Shown piece after piece: positions 24,614 to 34,600 of a DNA stretch of 46,446 nucleotides. This stretch comes from an uncultured Elusimicrobia bacterium (GTDB lineage: Bacteria > Elusimicrobiota > Elusimicrobia > UBA1565 > UBA9628): NCBI GenBank assembly GCA_903830945.1, contig CAIKVT010000002.1, positions 1 to 46,446 of the forward strand, read 5' to 3'. The position numbers and the translations under genes were made by a program. Below the pieces are notes generated by a model. The model did not search any database, was not told where the DNA came from, and saw nothing but the letters and a program-made list of their open reading frames with translations. Position 1 is the first letter of the stretch. Every line of letters starts with the position of its first letter.

Positions 24614-27036
24614 TGCCGACCCATACCGCCATACCGCCCCAGACTCCCGAGACCATAGCGATCTGCGGCTTGCGCCCGCAAGACCTCCAGGCCGCCAACG
24701 CCCGCCATGGCTGGTCCCTCAAAGAGGCCGAGCTGGCCGCCATCCAGTCCCATTTCCAGGCCCTCAAGCGAGAGCCGACCTTGGCCGAGCTCGAGACCCT
24801 GGCTCAGACCTGGTCCGAGCACTGCAAGCACAAGACTTTTACGAGCCCCATCCGCTACAACGACGGCAAGAAGACCCGCCTCATCCAAAGCCTCATCGAT
24901 GAGACCATCTTCAAGGCCACCAAACAACTCAACCGCCCGTGGTGCCTCTCGGTCTTTAAGGATAACGCGGGCATCGTGGCCTTCGGCTCGAAATGGGCAC
25001 TGGCATTCAAGGTGGAGACCCACAACCACCCGAGTGCCATCGAGCCCTACGGAGGGGCCGCGACCGGGGTAGGCGGCGTCATCCGCGACGTCATGGGCGC
25101 GGGGTTGGGCGCCAAACCGATATTAAACACCGACGTGTTCTGCTTCGCCCCACCGGACTACGACGGGCCACTGCCCAAAGGCGCCCTTCACCCGCGCCGA
25201 GTCTTGAGCGGCGTGGTCTGCGGTGTGCGCGACTACGGCAACCGCATGGGCATCCCCACGGCTGCGGGCGGCCTCTGGTTCGACGACGACTATCGCCTCA
25301 ACCCACTGGTCTTCTGCGGCGCCGTCGGCCTCCTGCCCGCCTGGGCCGTACGCAAGGAGGTCAAGGCGGGCGATCTCATCATAGCGGCCGGCGGGCGAAC
25401 GGGCCGCGACGGCCTGCACGGCGCGACATTTTCTTCCGCGGCCCTGGAAGGGGCCCAGCTCTCCGCCGTTCAGATCGGGCACGCCATCAACGAGAAGAAA
25501 CTGCTCGATGCGCTGCTGACGGCCCGCGACAAAAAGCTCTACCGCAGCCTAACGGATTGCGGCGCCGGCGGCTTTTCCTCGGCCATCGGAGAGCTCGCGG
25601 CCCAGTGCGGGGCGCGCGTACGCCTGGAAGCCGCGCGACTCAAGGCCTGCGACCTGTCCCCCCGGGAGATCTGGCTCTCCGAATCCCAGGAGCGCATGGT
25701 GTTCGCCGTGCCGCCGCGCAGTCTTAAAGCCTTCGCTGAAATCTTCGCTTCCGAGGGCTGCGAGACCGCGGTCCTAGGTGAGTTCACGTCCAGCGGCCGC
25801 CTCGAGGTCACCCATGGCAAGACCTCCGTGGTGGACCTGGACATGCGCTTCCTGCATGACGGCCTGCCTCGCATCGAACGTTCTGCGGTCTGGGCGCCCC
25901 AGAAACCCGCCCCGATCAAGGCTCCGACGCACAAAAAAAGCCTGTCCCAGATACTCGCCGAGTGCCTCGGCCATCTCAACGTCTGCAGCCGGGAATGGGT
26001 CGTGCGGCAGTACGACCACGAAGTGCAGGGCGGCACGGTCATCAAGCCCCTGCAAGGCATCCGTCACGACGGCCCGGGAGACGCCTGCGTCATCTGGCCC
26101 CATGCCGCCACCGGCGATCCTTCCGACTATCAAGGCTTCGCTGTCAGCCACGGCCTCAATCCGGCCTACGGAAAAATCGATCCTTATCGCATGGCCTTGG
26201 CCTGCGCGGACGAGGCCCTGCGCAACCTCCTCTGCGTGGGGGCCGACATCTCCCGCGCGGTCTTCCTCGATAACTTCTGCTGGGCAAGCCCCGATGACCC
26301 GGCCCGACTGGGAGCCCTGGTGCGTGCCGCGGAAGGTTGCCGCGACGCGGCCCTGGGCTTCGGCGTGCCCTTCATTTCCGGGAAGGACAGCCTCTACAAC
26401 CAGACCCGGGATGTGGACGGCAAGGACCTCGCCATCCCAGGGACCCTGCTCATCTCGGCAATGGCTCCGGTCGCGGACGTACGCAAAGCCCTGACCATGG
26501 AGATCAAGGGCCCGGGCAACGCCCTCTACCTCGTAGGATGGACCGCCGAAGAGCTGGGCGGCTCCCTGTTCCATCAGGTCTGCGGCCGTTGCGCCAGTTG
26601 CACCGCGCCGGCCGTTGACACGCGCATCGCGCTGGCCGCTTTCAAGAGCGTGCAGTCAGCCCTGGCCAAAGGCCTGGTCCTCTCCGCGCACGACCTTTCC
26701 GAAGGCGGCCTGGGCGTCGCGGCCGCCGAGATGTGCTTCACGGGCGAGTCCGGAGCCATCCTGGACCTTGACAAGGTCCCGCGCCGCGCGCCCATCTACT
26801 CCGATGAGATCCTGCTCTTCTCCGAGAGCGCCAGCCGCATCCTCCTCGAAGTGGCCCCGGAGCATGAGGCGGACTTCATCAAGGCGCTGCGCGGCGCGCC
26901 GGCCAAGCGCGTCGGGACAACCATGGCCAATCCGGTGTTCAAGGTGACCGGCCTAGACGGCCGGGTCGCTTTGGAGTCGGATCTCTGCGACCTCAAAAGT
27001 ACTTGGCAGCTCTCCCTGCCCAGGAGGCTGGGATGA
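24613..27036 (+). CDS. purL: FGAM synthase large subunit
   Basis: An 807-residue synthetase subunit of formylglycinamidine ribonucleotide synthase. It catalyses the ATP-dependent amidation of FGAR with ammonia from PurQ. Signature segments are SEHCKHKTF near residue 75, KVETHNHPSAIEPYGGAATGVGG (catalytic histidine region), SGKDSLYNQ near residue 594 and LSAHDLSEGGLGVA. No glutaminase domain is fused; PurS and PurQ are separate, as in the PurSQL type. The ATG overlaps the purS stop by one base (TGATG), and its end overlaps purQ by 4 bases. The open frame extends 29 codons upstream into purS, but that part is not PurL-like. Confidence 0.96.
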   Translation: MPTHTAIPPQTPETIAICGLRPQDLQAANARHGWSLKEAELAAIQSHFQALKREPTLAELETLAQTWSEHCKHKTFTSPIRYNDGKKTRLIQSLIDETIFKATKQLNRPWCLSVFKDNAGIVAFGSKWALAFKVETHNHPSAIEPYGGAATGVGGVIRDVMGAGLGAKPILNTDVFCFAPPDYDGPLPKGALHPRRVLSGVVCGVRDYGNRMGIPTAAGGLWFDDDYRLNPLVFCGAVGLLPAWAVRKEVKAGDLIIAAGGRTGRDGLHGATFSSAALEGAQLSAVQIGHAINEKKLLDALLTARDKKLYRSLTDCGAGGFSSAIGELAAQCGARVRLEAARLKACDLSPREIWLSESQERMVFAVPPRSLKAFAEIFASEGCETAVLGEFTSSGRLEVTHGKTSVVDLDMRFLHDGLPRIERSAVWAPQKPAPIKAPTHKKSLSQILAECLGHLNVCSREWVVRQYDHEVQGGTVIKPLQGIRHDGPGDACVIWPHAATGDPSDYQGFAVSHGLNPAYGKIDPYRMALACADEALRNLLCVGADISRAVFLDNFCWASPDDPARLGALVRAAEGCRDAALGFGVPFISGKDSLYNQTRDVDGKDLAIPGTLLISAMAPVADVRKALTMEIKGPGNALYLVGWTAEELGGSLFHQVCGRCASCTAPAVDTRIALAAFKSVQSALAKGLVLSAHDLSEGGLGVAAAEMCFTGESGAILDLDKVPRRAPIYSDEILLFSESASRILLEVAPEHEADFIKALRGAPAKRVGTTMANPVFKVTGLDGRVALESDLCDLKSTWQLSLPRRLG

Positions 27037-27809
27037 AGCGACCCCGAATACTCGTCCTGCGCGCGGCCGGTACGAACTGCGACTTGGAGACGGCCTCGGC
27101 CTGCAACCAGGTCGGCGGCGCGGCTGAGCGCGTGCACATCGATCTGATCCGGTCCGGCAAGATACGGCTCATGGACTTCGACATCCTGATCCTACCCGGG
27201 GGCTTCTCCTACAGCGACGATGTGGGCGCGGGGCGCATACTCGCCAACCAGATCAAGCTCTACCTCAAGGAACTGCGCCACTTCGTGCGCCTAGGCCGGC
27301 CGGTGCTGGGCATCTGCAACGGCTTCCAAGCCCTGGTCAAAGCCGGCGTGCTCCCCGCCGCGCACGGCGGCGAGCAGACCGCGGGATTTACGGCCAACGA
27401 TTCCGGCCGATTCGAGGCGCGCTGGGTCCATCTGCGCCTCAACACCCAGAGCTCCTGCCTGTTCTTCAAAGGCCTTCCCGAGATGATCGAGCTGCCCGTG
27501 GCGCACGGGGAGGGCAAGCTGGTCCTGAAATCTCCCCGCCAGCTCGAGGAGCTCAAGAAGAACAAATCCATCGCCATGCAGTACGTCAGCGACGACGGCA
27601 AGCTCGCGGGCTACCCGGCCAACCCCAACGGCTCCATCTTCAACATCGCAGCCCTCTCCAACCCAGAAGGCAACTGCCTGGGCATGATGCCGCATCCAGA
27701 GCGCTACACCACGAGGTTTCAGCATCCCAACTGGACCCGGCAGACCTTCGTCAAGGAAGGCGTGGGCCTGGAGATGTTCCGCAACGCCGTAGACTACTGC
27801 CGAGGCTAG
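27033..27809 (+). CDS. purQ: FGAM synthase glutaminase subunit
   Basis: A 258-residue class I glutamine amidotransferase that supplies ammonia to PurL. The N-terminal strand is RILVLRAAGTNCDLE. The LPGGFSYSDDVGAGRILA element is present. The nucleophile elbow is GICNGFQAL, and the His/Glu of the triad sit in MMPHPER. ATG 27033 overlaps the purL stop (ATGA). purF follows after 6 bases. At 258 residues it is a little longer than the usual 225-230 of PurQ from PurSQL systems. Confidence 0.95.
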   Translation: MKRPRILVLRAAGTNCDLETASACNQVGGAAERVHIDLIRSGKIRLMDFDILILPGGFSYSDDVGAGRILANQIKLYLKELRHFVRLGRPVLGICNGFQALVKAGVLPAAHGGEQTAGFTANDSGRFEARWVHLRLNTQSSCLFFKGLPEMIELPVAHGEGKLVLKSPRQLEELKKNKSIAMQYVSDDGKLAGYPANPNGSIFNIAALSNPEGNCLGMMPHPERYTTRFQHPNWTRQTFVKEGVGLEMFRNAVDYCRG

Positions 27810-27815
27810 AGTCCA

Positions 27816-29219
27816 TTGTGCGGAATCGTCGGGATCGCTGACTCGCCGCAGGCGGCCCAGCTCGCGCACCTGGGCCTCTTCGCGCTGCAGCACCGCGGCC
27901 AGGAATCCGCGGGGATCGTGACCTCCTACCGTTGCGAGCTGCGCCCGCACGTCGGCATGGGCTTGGTCTGCGAAGTCTTCGACCGCCAGGCCCTGCAGGT
28001 CCTGACCGGAGAGAGCGCCATCGGCCATGTGCGCTACTCAACGACCGGCGCCAGCCATCTCAAGAACGCCCAGCCACTGCTCTTCAAGACCGTTCACGGG
28101 CCGATCGCCATCGCGCACAACGGCAACCTGACCAACGCCGCCCGGCTGCGCCGCAGCCTCGAGCACCGCGGCGCCATCTTTCAGTCCGACACGGACACCG
28201 AGATTATCGCGCACCTGCTGGCCCGCGAGCCGGGCCCCCTGGTCAGTGCCGTGATCGCGAGCCTGCGGCAAGTGGAAGGCTCCGGATGCCTGCTCATCCT
28301 CACCCCCGAGCAACTCATCGCGGCGCGCGACCCCTATGGCTTCCGGCCTCTGGTGCTGGGCGACCTGGATGGGACCGCGATCCTGGCCTCCGAGACCTCG
28401 GCCTTGAACCTACTCAAAGCCCGGCTCGTCAGGGAGATCGCGCCCGGCGAGGTCCTCGTCCTGGAGCGCGGCCGCGCCCGCAGCCTCAAGCCCTTCCCTC
28501 CCGCCAAGCTTTCGCGCTGCGTCTTCGAACAGGTCTACCTGGCCCGACCGGATTCCAATATCTTCGGCCGCAACGTCCAAGCCGTGCGGCGAGAGATGGG
28601 CCGGGAGCTGGCCCGCCAGACCAAAGGGATCAAGGCCGACGTGGTGGTGCCCGTCCCGGATTCCGGCGTGTCGGCGGCCCTGGGATTCTCCGACGAGTCC
28701 GGCATCCCCTTCGAGATGGCCCTCGTGCGCAGCCATTATGTCGGCCGTACATTCATCAAGCCCAGCCAGGAACTGCGCGAGCTCGCCGCGGAGCTCAAGC
28801 TCGCCCCCGTGCCCGAAACCCTTCGCGGCAAACGGGTGGTGCTAGTCGACGACTCCATCGTACGAGGCACCACCTCGCTCAAAATCACCAATAGCCTGCG
28901 TTGGGCCGGAGCCCGGGAGATCCACATGGCGGTCTCCAGCCCCCCCATCGTCTCCCCCTGCCACTACGGCATCGACACGCCGCGCTGCGAGGAGCTCATC
29001 GCCAACCGGCGCTCCATCGAGGAAATACGCCGCTTCCTGAAAGTGGACAGCCTCCATTACCTGGAGCTGGGGCGCATGCTCAGAGCCGCGGGTGGAGGGG
29101 ATCCCTCCGGCTTCTGCACGGCCTGCTTCACCGGGGCATACCCCACGCCCATCCCTGACTACGAGCAGAGGATGGCCAAGCCGGATGGCCGCAAGCATAG
29201 GAAGGTGGACACGCGATGA
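27816..29219 (+). CDS. purF: Amidophosphoribosyltransferase
   Basis: A 467-residue enzyme of the first committed purine step, turning PRPP plus glutamine into phosphoribosylamine. The start codon is TTG 27816, which places Cys2 (MCGIVGIAD) as the N-terminal nucleophile after Met removal, with no propeptide. The glutaminase domain has HRGQESAG and a GHVRYSTTG loop. The PRPP-binding loop is VVLVDDSIVRGTTS. Cysteines in LSRCVFEQVY, SPCHYGIDTP and GFCTACFTG match the [4Fe-4S] ligands of Bacillus-type PurF, so the enzyme is probably oxygen-sensitive. It overlaps purD by 4 bases. Confidence 0.96.
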   Translation: MCGIVGIADSPQAAQLAHLGLFALQHRGQESAGIVTSYRCELRPHVGMGLVCEVFDRQALQVLTGESAIGHVRYSTTGASHLKNAQPLLFKTVHGPIAIAHNGNLTNAARLRRSLEHRGAIFQSDTDTEIIAHLLAREPGPLVSAVIASLRQVEGSGCLLILTPEQLIAARDPYGFRPLVLGDLDGTAILASETSALNLLKARLVREIAPGEVLVLERGRARSLKPFPPAKLSRCVFEQVYLARPDSNIFGRNVQAVRREMGRELARQTKGIKADVVVPVPDSGVSAALGFSDESGIPFEMALVRSHYVGRTFIKPSQELRELAAELKLAPVPETLRGKRVVLVDDSIVRGTTSLKITNSLRWAGAREIHMAVSSPPIVSPCHYGIDTPRCEELIANRRSIEEIRRFLKVDSLHYLELGRMLRAAGGGDPSGFCTACFTGAYPTPIPDYEQRMAKPDGRKHRKVDTR

Positions 29220-30484
29220 AGATACTCATCCTTGGTTCCGGCGGACGGGAGCATGCTTTGGTCTGGAAGGCCGCTCAGAGCCGCCTGGTGCAGAAGCTCT
29301 ACTGCGCCCCGGGATCCGACGCCATCTCCGATCTGGCGGAGTGCATCCCTCTCGACTGCTGCGACGGGACAGAGGTCGCCGGCTTCTGCGCTGAGAAATG
29401 CGTGGACCTGGTCATCGTGGGCCCAGAGAGACCGCTGGCCTCGGGCGTAGTCGACGTCCTGCGCCGGGCCGGGGTCCGGGTCTTCGGGCCGGGCCAGGCG
29501 GCTGCCAAGCTCGAGTCCTCCAAGGCCTTCGCCAAGCGGTTCATGGCCCGCCACCGCATCCCCACGGCGCACGGCCTGGTCTGCGCGACCCTGGAGCAGG
29601 CGGCGGCCGCCCTGGAAGCCATGAAATTCCCTCTGGTGGTCAAGGCCGACGGCCTGGCCGCAGGCAAGGGCGTACGCGTCTGCCAAGACCGCGAAGAAGC
29701 CGAGGAGACCATTGAAGATTTCATGCGCTTGAAGACCCTCCAGGCCGCGGGCCAGACCGTGGTCATCGAGGAGTGCCTCTCAGGCCCCGAGCTCTCGGCC
29801 CTGGCCCTGACGGACGGAAAGACCTACAAACTCCTGCCCCACAGCCGCGACTACAAGCGCCTCCTTGACGGCGACAAGGGCCCCAACACCGGCGGCATGG
29901 GCGCCTTCGCCCCGGTCGACGTCGGACCGCAGGTCCAACAGGCCATCCAGGCGGTCTTCGACGCGGCCTTGGCCGGCCTGCGCGCCGACGGGCTGGATTA
30001 CCGCGGCGTGCTCTACGCCGGCCTTATGCTGACGGCCCAAGGCCCCAAGGTTCTCGAGTTCAACTGCCGCTTCGGCGACCCGGAAGCGCAGGCGCTGCTG
30101 CCGCTGCTAGACTGCGACATCGCAGCACTGGCCCTGGCCTGCGCCGACGGGCGCCTCGGCTCGGCCGAGCTCAAGGTCCGGCCCGGCGCCTGCGTCTGCG
30201 TGTCCATCGCCTCCGAGAACTACCCGCGCGCGCCCATGACGGGCCGGCCCATCACAGGCCTAGAGGATTTCTCGACGGGCGCGGACCTGATGCTCTTCCA
30301 CGCCGGGACCGCGCACCCGGCAGGCCGCTGGGCCACCGCAGGGGGCCGTGTGCTGGGAGTGACGGCCTGGGGCCCGGACACGACAGCCGCGCGGCACCGC
30401 GCCTACGAGGGGGTCTCACGCATCCGTTTCAACGGGATGCACTACCGCCGCGACATCGCAGGCGAGATCCTGGCGATCCGATGA
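29216..30484 (+). CDS. purD: Phosphoribosylamine-glycine ligase
   Basis: A 422-residue ATP-grasp enzyme. It joins glycine to phosphoribosylamine to make GAR, the step after PurF. It begins KILILGSGGREHALVWK, the family's N-terminal hallmark. The ATP-grasp core shows FPLVVKADGLAAGKGVRVC, the DYKRLLDGDKGPNTGGMGAF loop and EFNCRFGDPEAQALLPLL metal ligands. Length is normal. It overlaps purF and purE by 4 bases each, so it is part of the continuous translationally coupled run. Confidence 0.97.
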   Translation: MKILILGSGGREHALVWKAAQSRLVQKLYCAPGSDAISDLAECIPLDCCDGTEVAGFCAEKCVDLVIVGPERPLASGVVDVLRRAGVRVFGPGQAAAKLESSKAFAKRFMARHRIPTAHGLVCATLEQAAAALEAMKFPLVVKADGLAAGKGVRVCQDREEAEETIEDFMRLKTLQAAGQTVVIEECLSGPELSALALTDGKTYKLLPHSRDYKRLLDGDKGPNTGGMGAFAPVDVGPQVQQAIQAVFDAALAGLRADGLDYRGVLYAGLMLTAQGPKVLEFNCRFGDPEAQALLPLLDCDIAALALACADGRLGSAELKVRPGACVCVSIASENYPRAPMTGRPITGLEDFSTGADLMLFHAGTAHPAGRWATAGGRVLGVTAWGPDTTAARHRAYEGVSRIRFNGMHYRRDIAGEILAIR

Positions 30485-30963
30485 GCCCGCCACTAGTCGG
30501 GATCCTTCTGGGCAGCCGCAGCGACTGGGGATCCATGAAGGCGGCCGCGGAGATGCTCGAGGAGTTCGGCGTCGCGCACGAATGCCGCGTCCTCTCCGCG
30601 CACCGGGCGCCGGACGCGGTGTCTCGCTACGCAGCATCCGCCGAAAGCCGGGGTCTTCGGGTCATCATCGCGGGCGCGGGCGCAGCCGCGCACCTAGCCG
30701 GGATGGTCGCGGCCAAGACGATCCTGCCGGTGCTGGGCGTGCCCATGGCCTCCCAGCACCTCGGGGGGCTAGATGCGCTGCTCTCCACCGTACAGATGCC
30801 CAAGGGCGTGCCGGTCGCCACGATGGCCATCGGCGAGAGCGGGGCGGCCAACGCGGCACTCCTGGCCGTCGCCATCCTTGCCCTCTCGGATGCGGGCCTG
30901 CGCCGCAAACTCAAGGTTTTCCGCCGGAGCCAGACCCGCGCCGTCCTCTCCCAAAAGCTCTGA
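30481..30963 (+). CDS. purE: N5-carboxyaminoimidazole ribonucleotide mutase (class I PurE)
   Basis: A 160-residue PurE. It converts N5-CAIR to CAIR, the substrate of PurC. The motif [13 protein letters not shown], the catalytic SAHRAPD and the [16 protein letters not shown] stretch are present. Its partner PurK is not in the window. The class I form with SAHR normally works with PurK, so purK should be elsewhere. It is the last gene of the purine operon. Its stop codon directly abuts the stop of the convergent flavoprotein gene with no bases between, so there is no dedicated terminator in a gap. Confidence 0.95.
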   Translation: MSPPLVGILLGSRSDWGSMKAAAEMLEEFGVAHECRVLSAHRAPDAVSRYAASAESRGLRVIIAGAGAAAHLAGMVAAKTILPVLGVPMASQHLGGLDALLSTVQMPKGVPVATMAIGESGAANAALLAVAILALSDAGLRRKLKVFRRSQTRAVLSQKL

Positions 30964-31593
30964 CTATTCCCTAAGAACACCGGCTCCGGGGCGGGGGTGG
31001 TCCTTCTCGTGGCGGCGCATGGCCTCGCCGAGCCAGGCGATGTTCTGCCCGAGGTCCTTCATATTGCGCGCTGCCTCGTCGTCCTTGGCCACGTCGCCTT
31101 TCTCCCGGCCGAAGCCGAGATTCCAATAGGTCGAGCCGGGGATGACGACGCCGGAAATGAGGAACAGATGGTTGATGGTATCGAAGGCATGGGTCCCCCC
31201 TCCCCGCCTGACCGCGACCACGGCCGCGCCGATCTTGCCGCGCCAGAGGCCGCCGCTGGCCAGACCCACGAGGCCGGCGCGGTCGATCAAAGCTTTCACT
31301 TCGGCGCTGACGTCGGTGAAATAAGTGGGAGAACCGATGATGATAGCATCGGCCTTGGTCATGCTCTCGATGACCTGATTGCAGACGTCCTTGGCCTGGG
31401 CGCAGCGGCCATCCTTTGTCTGAAAACACTTATAGCAGGCCAGACAGCCGTGGATATCCCAACCTCCCAATTGGATGAACTCGGTCTGCCAACCCGCGAC
31501 GGCGAGGGGCTCAAGCACCTGCTTGAGCAATATCTCAGTGTTGCCGCCTGGGCGCGGGCTTCCATTGATTGCGATGGCTTTCATGACTTTCAT
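30964..31593 (-). CDS. Iron-sulfur flavoprotein / NADPH-dependent FMN reductase family
   Basis: A 209-residue flavodoxin-like protein. The FMN phosphate loop is [13 protein letters not shown] (9-20), and [19 protein letters not shown] follows near residue 88. Four cysteines, C50-x2-C53-x2-C56-x7-C64, form a compact cluster motif like that of archaeal/bacterial Isf proteins, so a [4Fe-4S] cluster beside FMN is likely. Its role would be electron transfer or oxygen/quinone reduction in the cytoplasm. ATG 31593 has an AAGGAGG sequence only 2 bases away, so M4 (31584) is a possible start. A -10 TATAAT lies 23 bases upstream. Confidence 0.85.
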   Translation of the reverse strand: MKVMKAIAINGSPRPGGNTEILLKQVLEPLAVAGWQTEFIQLGGWDIHGCLACYKCFQTKDGRCAQAKDVCNQVIESMTKADAIIIGSPTYFTDVSAEVKALIDRAGLVGLASGGLWRGKIGAAVVAVRRGGGTHAFDTINHLFLISGVVIPGSTYWNLGFGREKGDVAKDDEAARNMKDLGQNIAWLGEAMRRHEKDHPRPGAGVLRE

Positions 31594-31616
31594 GCCCTCC
31601 TTGGTCGAGATCAGTC

Positions 31617-31645
31617 ATTATACTAGGTATGAATGATCCTGTCGC
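31617..31645 (-). promoter_or_regulatory. Promoter of the flavoprotein gene
   Basis: On the minus strand, GCGACA (31645-31640), 17 bases, perfect TATAAT (31622-31617). A 23-base stretch with an AAGGAGG site separates it from ATG 31593. It is divergent from the promoter of the large toxin-like gene in the same 104-base gap. Confidence 0.55.
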
Positions 31646-31662
31646 GCAAGAGGAAAAACCCC

Positions 31663-31691
31663 TTGAAATTCCTGCATTCTAGGGCTATATA
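31663..31691 (+). promoter_or_regulatory. Strong sigma70-like, probably leaderless promoter of the toxin-like gene
   Basis: TTGAAA (31663-31668), 17 bases, TATATA (31686-31691), then exactly 6 bases to GTG 31698. Transcription is predicted to begin at about the GTG. No Shine-Dalgarno sequence precedes it. Confidence 0.6.
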
Positions 31692-31697
31692 AAGGGC

Positions 31698-34600
31698 GTG
31701 GTCCCCATGTTATCCCGAGCCACAGCATCCCTTCTCCTAATATCGCTCCTTGCGGTCTTCGGCCGCGCAGTGGACCCGGCTTCGGCCCAAGTACTCATCA
31801 AGGACTTCCAGGCGGACATGACTCATCTGTCTCCGGCCGTGGGGCGGCTGCGCGCGGGGATCTATGGCCCGGAGGACCACGCCGCGACGAGCGCCGCGCT
31901 CCGAACCATGAACGCGCGCGCGACCGCACTCAAGGCGGCCTTGCCGGAGCTGAAGCGCGCCGAAGCGCTGAGCGCCGCCTTGACTGCTGCCTCGGCCAAG
32001 GAAGAGGATTTCTGGGCCGGAGAAAGGTCGGGCGCGGCCGCACAAGCCCTCGCCGAGCGGCTGGCATCCATCCCGGAGGATTTCACCGCGCTATTCCAGG
32101 CGCTGAGCCTCCAGGCGGAGGCCGCCCTGAGCTCCCGCCTCTCACAGCAGGGCGTCCCGATCACCGCATCGCGCCAGAATATGGCGGAGCGCGCCACAGC
32201 CCTGGACGCGGCGCTCAAGTCTGGCGACCCGGAATCCGTAGGCCGCCTGCTCGACGGGATCTTCAAGGATTCGCGCGGCTACACGGCCGGCGCTCTGGCC
32301 GAGGCGGTACGGGCCCATGGTCAAGCTGCCGCGCCAAAAGCCTGGACCGGCGCCAGCAAGCTCGAAGCCAAGGGCTTGATGGCCAAGGATGTCCCGCTAA
32401 CCGAGGCGAAGGCCGCCGGGCCGCTGGTGGGAGGCATCAAGCTAGCGCGAATCAAGGAAGCGGCGCTGCTAGGCCTGGACAATTGGCCGGCCAAGGACGT
32501 CATCGATCCGCAGCTGGCGGCCGAGGGCCGCGAGCGCAGGCTCCGCGAATCCTGCGCCGCCGCGGGCCAATGGCTCGCAAACGTAGGCGGGCCGCGAGCC
32601 CAGGCGCTCTTGAAGGATCTCGCCGCAGCGCAGGGACTACCGGCCGGAGCAAGAGATTCCAAGCTCGCTGAGTTCCTGCCCCAGACGGCGCGCCTGCTCG
32701 ACGACAGCCCGACCGGGGCCGCATCGGCGGGACTCCAGGCCCTGCAGAAAAAGGACCCCGCGTATTTCAAGGCACGGGGCCTGTGGGCGCAGTACGTGGC
32801 CTTCAACCGGGACAACCTGGCCCGGTTTTCGGACGGTACGCAATTCACTTTCGACGAGCTGGGTCTGCCGGCCGATATGGTCCCGGCGGATACGGTGGCC
32901 AAGTCCTCCCGCCTGGGACAGCCCGGTCTGAAATACCTCGCCAAAAACGGTCTATCCCATTTCCAGACACTCGACGGCAGGCTCACTCTCGACGAGATGC
33001 TGGTCAATAACCGGAGCTTCTTCATCGAAAACCGCAGCGAGGGCGGCAAGCTCCTCGTGGCCACTTACGACGGCAAGATGAACCAGCTCGACGCCCAGAC
33101 CTACGAGCCGGCCGAAGGCGGCCGGTTTGTCACCTCCTCCGAAAGCCGGCCTTGGCCGCGCACTACGGGGCGCTTCAAGAACGGCCGATTCGCGGCTGAA
33201 CGCATGGACAACGAGGACGGCAGCGCCCAGGTCCTGGTCAAGACGGCGCCTGGCCTCTGGGAACTTCTGAACAAGTCCAAGAACCCGGCAGGCTGGTCCT
33301 TGGACCCAGGCCTGCTCGTCTCACCGGACGACCAGGCCCGCGACTCGGCCCTGGCAGAGATCGCCAGGCACGTGGCCGGCAAACTCTATCCAGGCGCCGA
33401 CTCGGCCTACCGGGCTGATTGCATCACCGCTTTCCTCAAAGCCAGCTTCCGACACAGGCCCGAAGGCGCGGTCCAGGCAATCTTCGACAGCGAAGGAAAG
33501 GTCGTGATCAACGAATTCCTGAGCGGCGCCGGGAGCGTCCGGCAGACCCTGGCGAAGTTCGAGCCCACGGGCACGGGCCGGCCCGCCTACGGCAAGCTGA
33601 CCGAAGGACTGAGCGTCTATGTCCGAAAAGCCGCCTCGACTGGCGACCAAAGCGCCCCGTTCACCCGCCTGTTCCAGTATTTGGGCACCTGGGGCATGGA
33701 GCGCTTCTCCAGCCGGACGGAGAGCAACTCCGAGCGCTGGTACTGGTGGATCGTCGGGCCATCGGTCCAAGAGACCCCCAGGGTGCAGCGGCTCTACCGG
33801 CAACCCGACGGCACCTACGGCAAGGGTGACCTGCCGGTGGAGAAAGAGATCGTCACGCTCTATTCCGGCTCGGGCATCGTCGGCGCCACGGGCCGGGCCG
33901 TCGCCATCGCGGGCAAGGGCGCCGCGGATCTCGCCGGCTCGGCTTTCGCCTACGGCCTCGCCGCCAGCCCCGGCTATTACGCCTTGGTCAAGGCCACGGG
34001 CGGCGACGCCGCTTACGCGGCCCAGGACATGCTAGAACGGGGCCGGGTCAACTTCTTCAACAACGCCATCAGCACCGAGCTGGGAGAGCTTTACGGCGGC
34101 GAACGCTACCGCGAAGGCAAGGACGCCCTCGATCTCGACGAGACCCGCTCCATCCAGAATGTCGGCAAAGAGATGTCCGACATGGGCCACCACACGACCG
34201 GCGCGGTGCTCCAGGGCGGGATCAACGTCGCCAACAACACGGCGCCCATGCTGCTCAACCTCAAGGGCCTGCAAGTGATCGGCCAGTTGGGAAACACGGG
34301 CCGCGTCATCTCGGCCGGCACGGGCATCGTCTACAGCGGGGTCGGCGGCTGGCAGGCCGGCACCGCGGCGAACCAGTTCGGTACGGCCCTGGCCGACTAC
34401 GATGAAGGCAACCCTCTCTCTAAAGCGCGCTACCACGCTTCCATCACCGACCTGACCGAACAGGGCTTGAACCTCCCCATGCTCCTGGGCGGATTGAAAC
34501 AAGTCTATGCCCGGGGCAAGAGTCCCGCGGGAACGCGGACGCCCCTGCTGGGTGAGACCATCAACGCCAAAGAGGCGCTCTGGGACCCGGTGGTCAAGCT

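Noticed and set aside
32820-33000. EF-hand calcium sites in the toxin-like protein (SDGTQFTFDE, LDGRLTLDE)
   Set aside because: Only half of each loop matches. The first acidic ligands of a DxDxDG loop are missing, so I do not call EF-hands.
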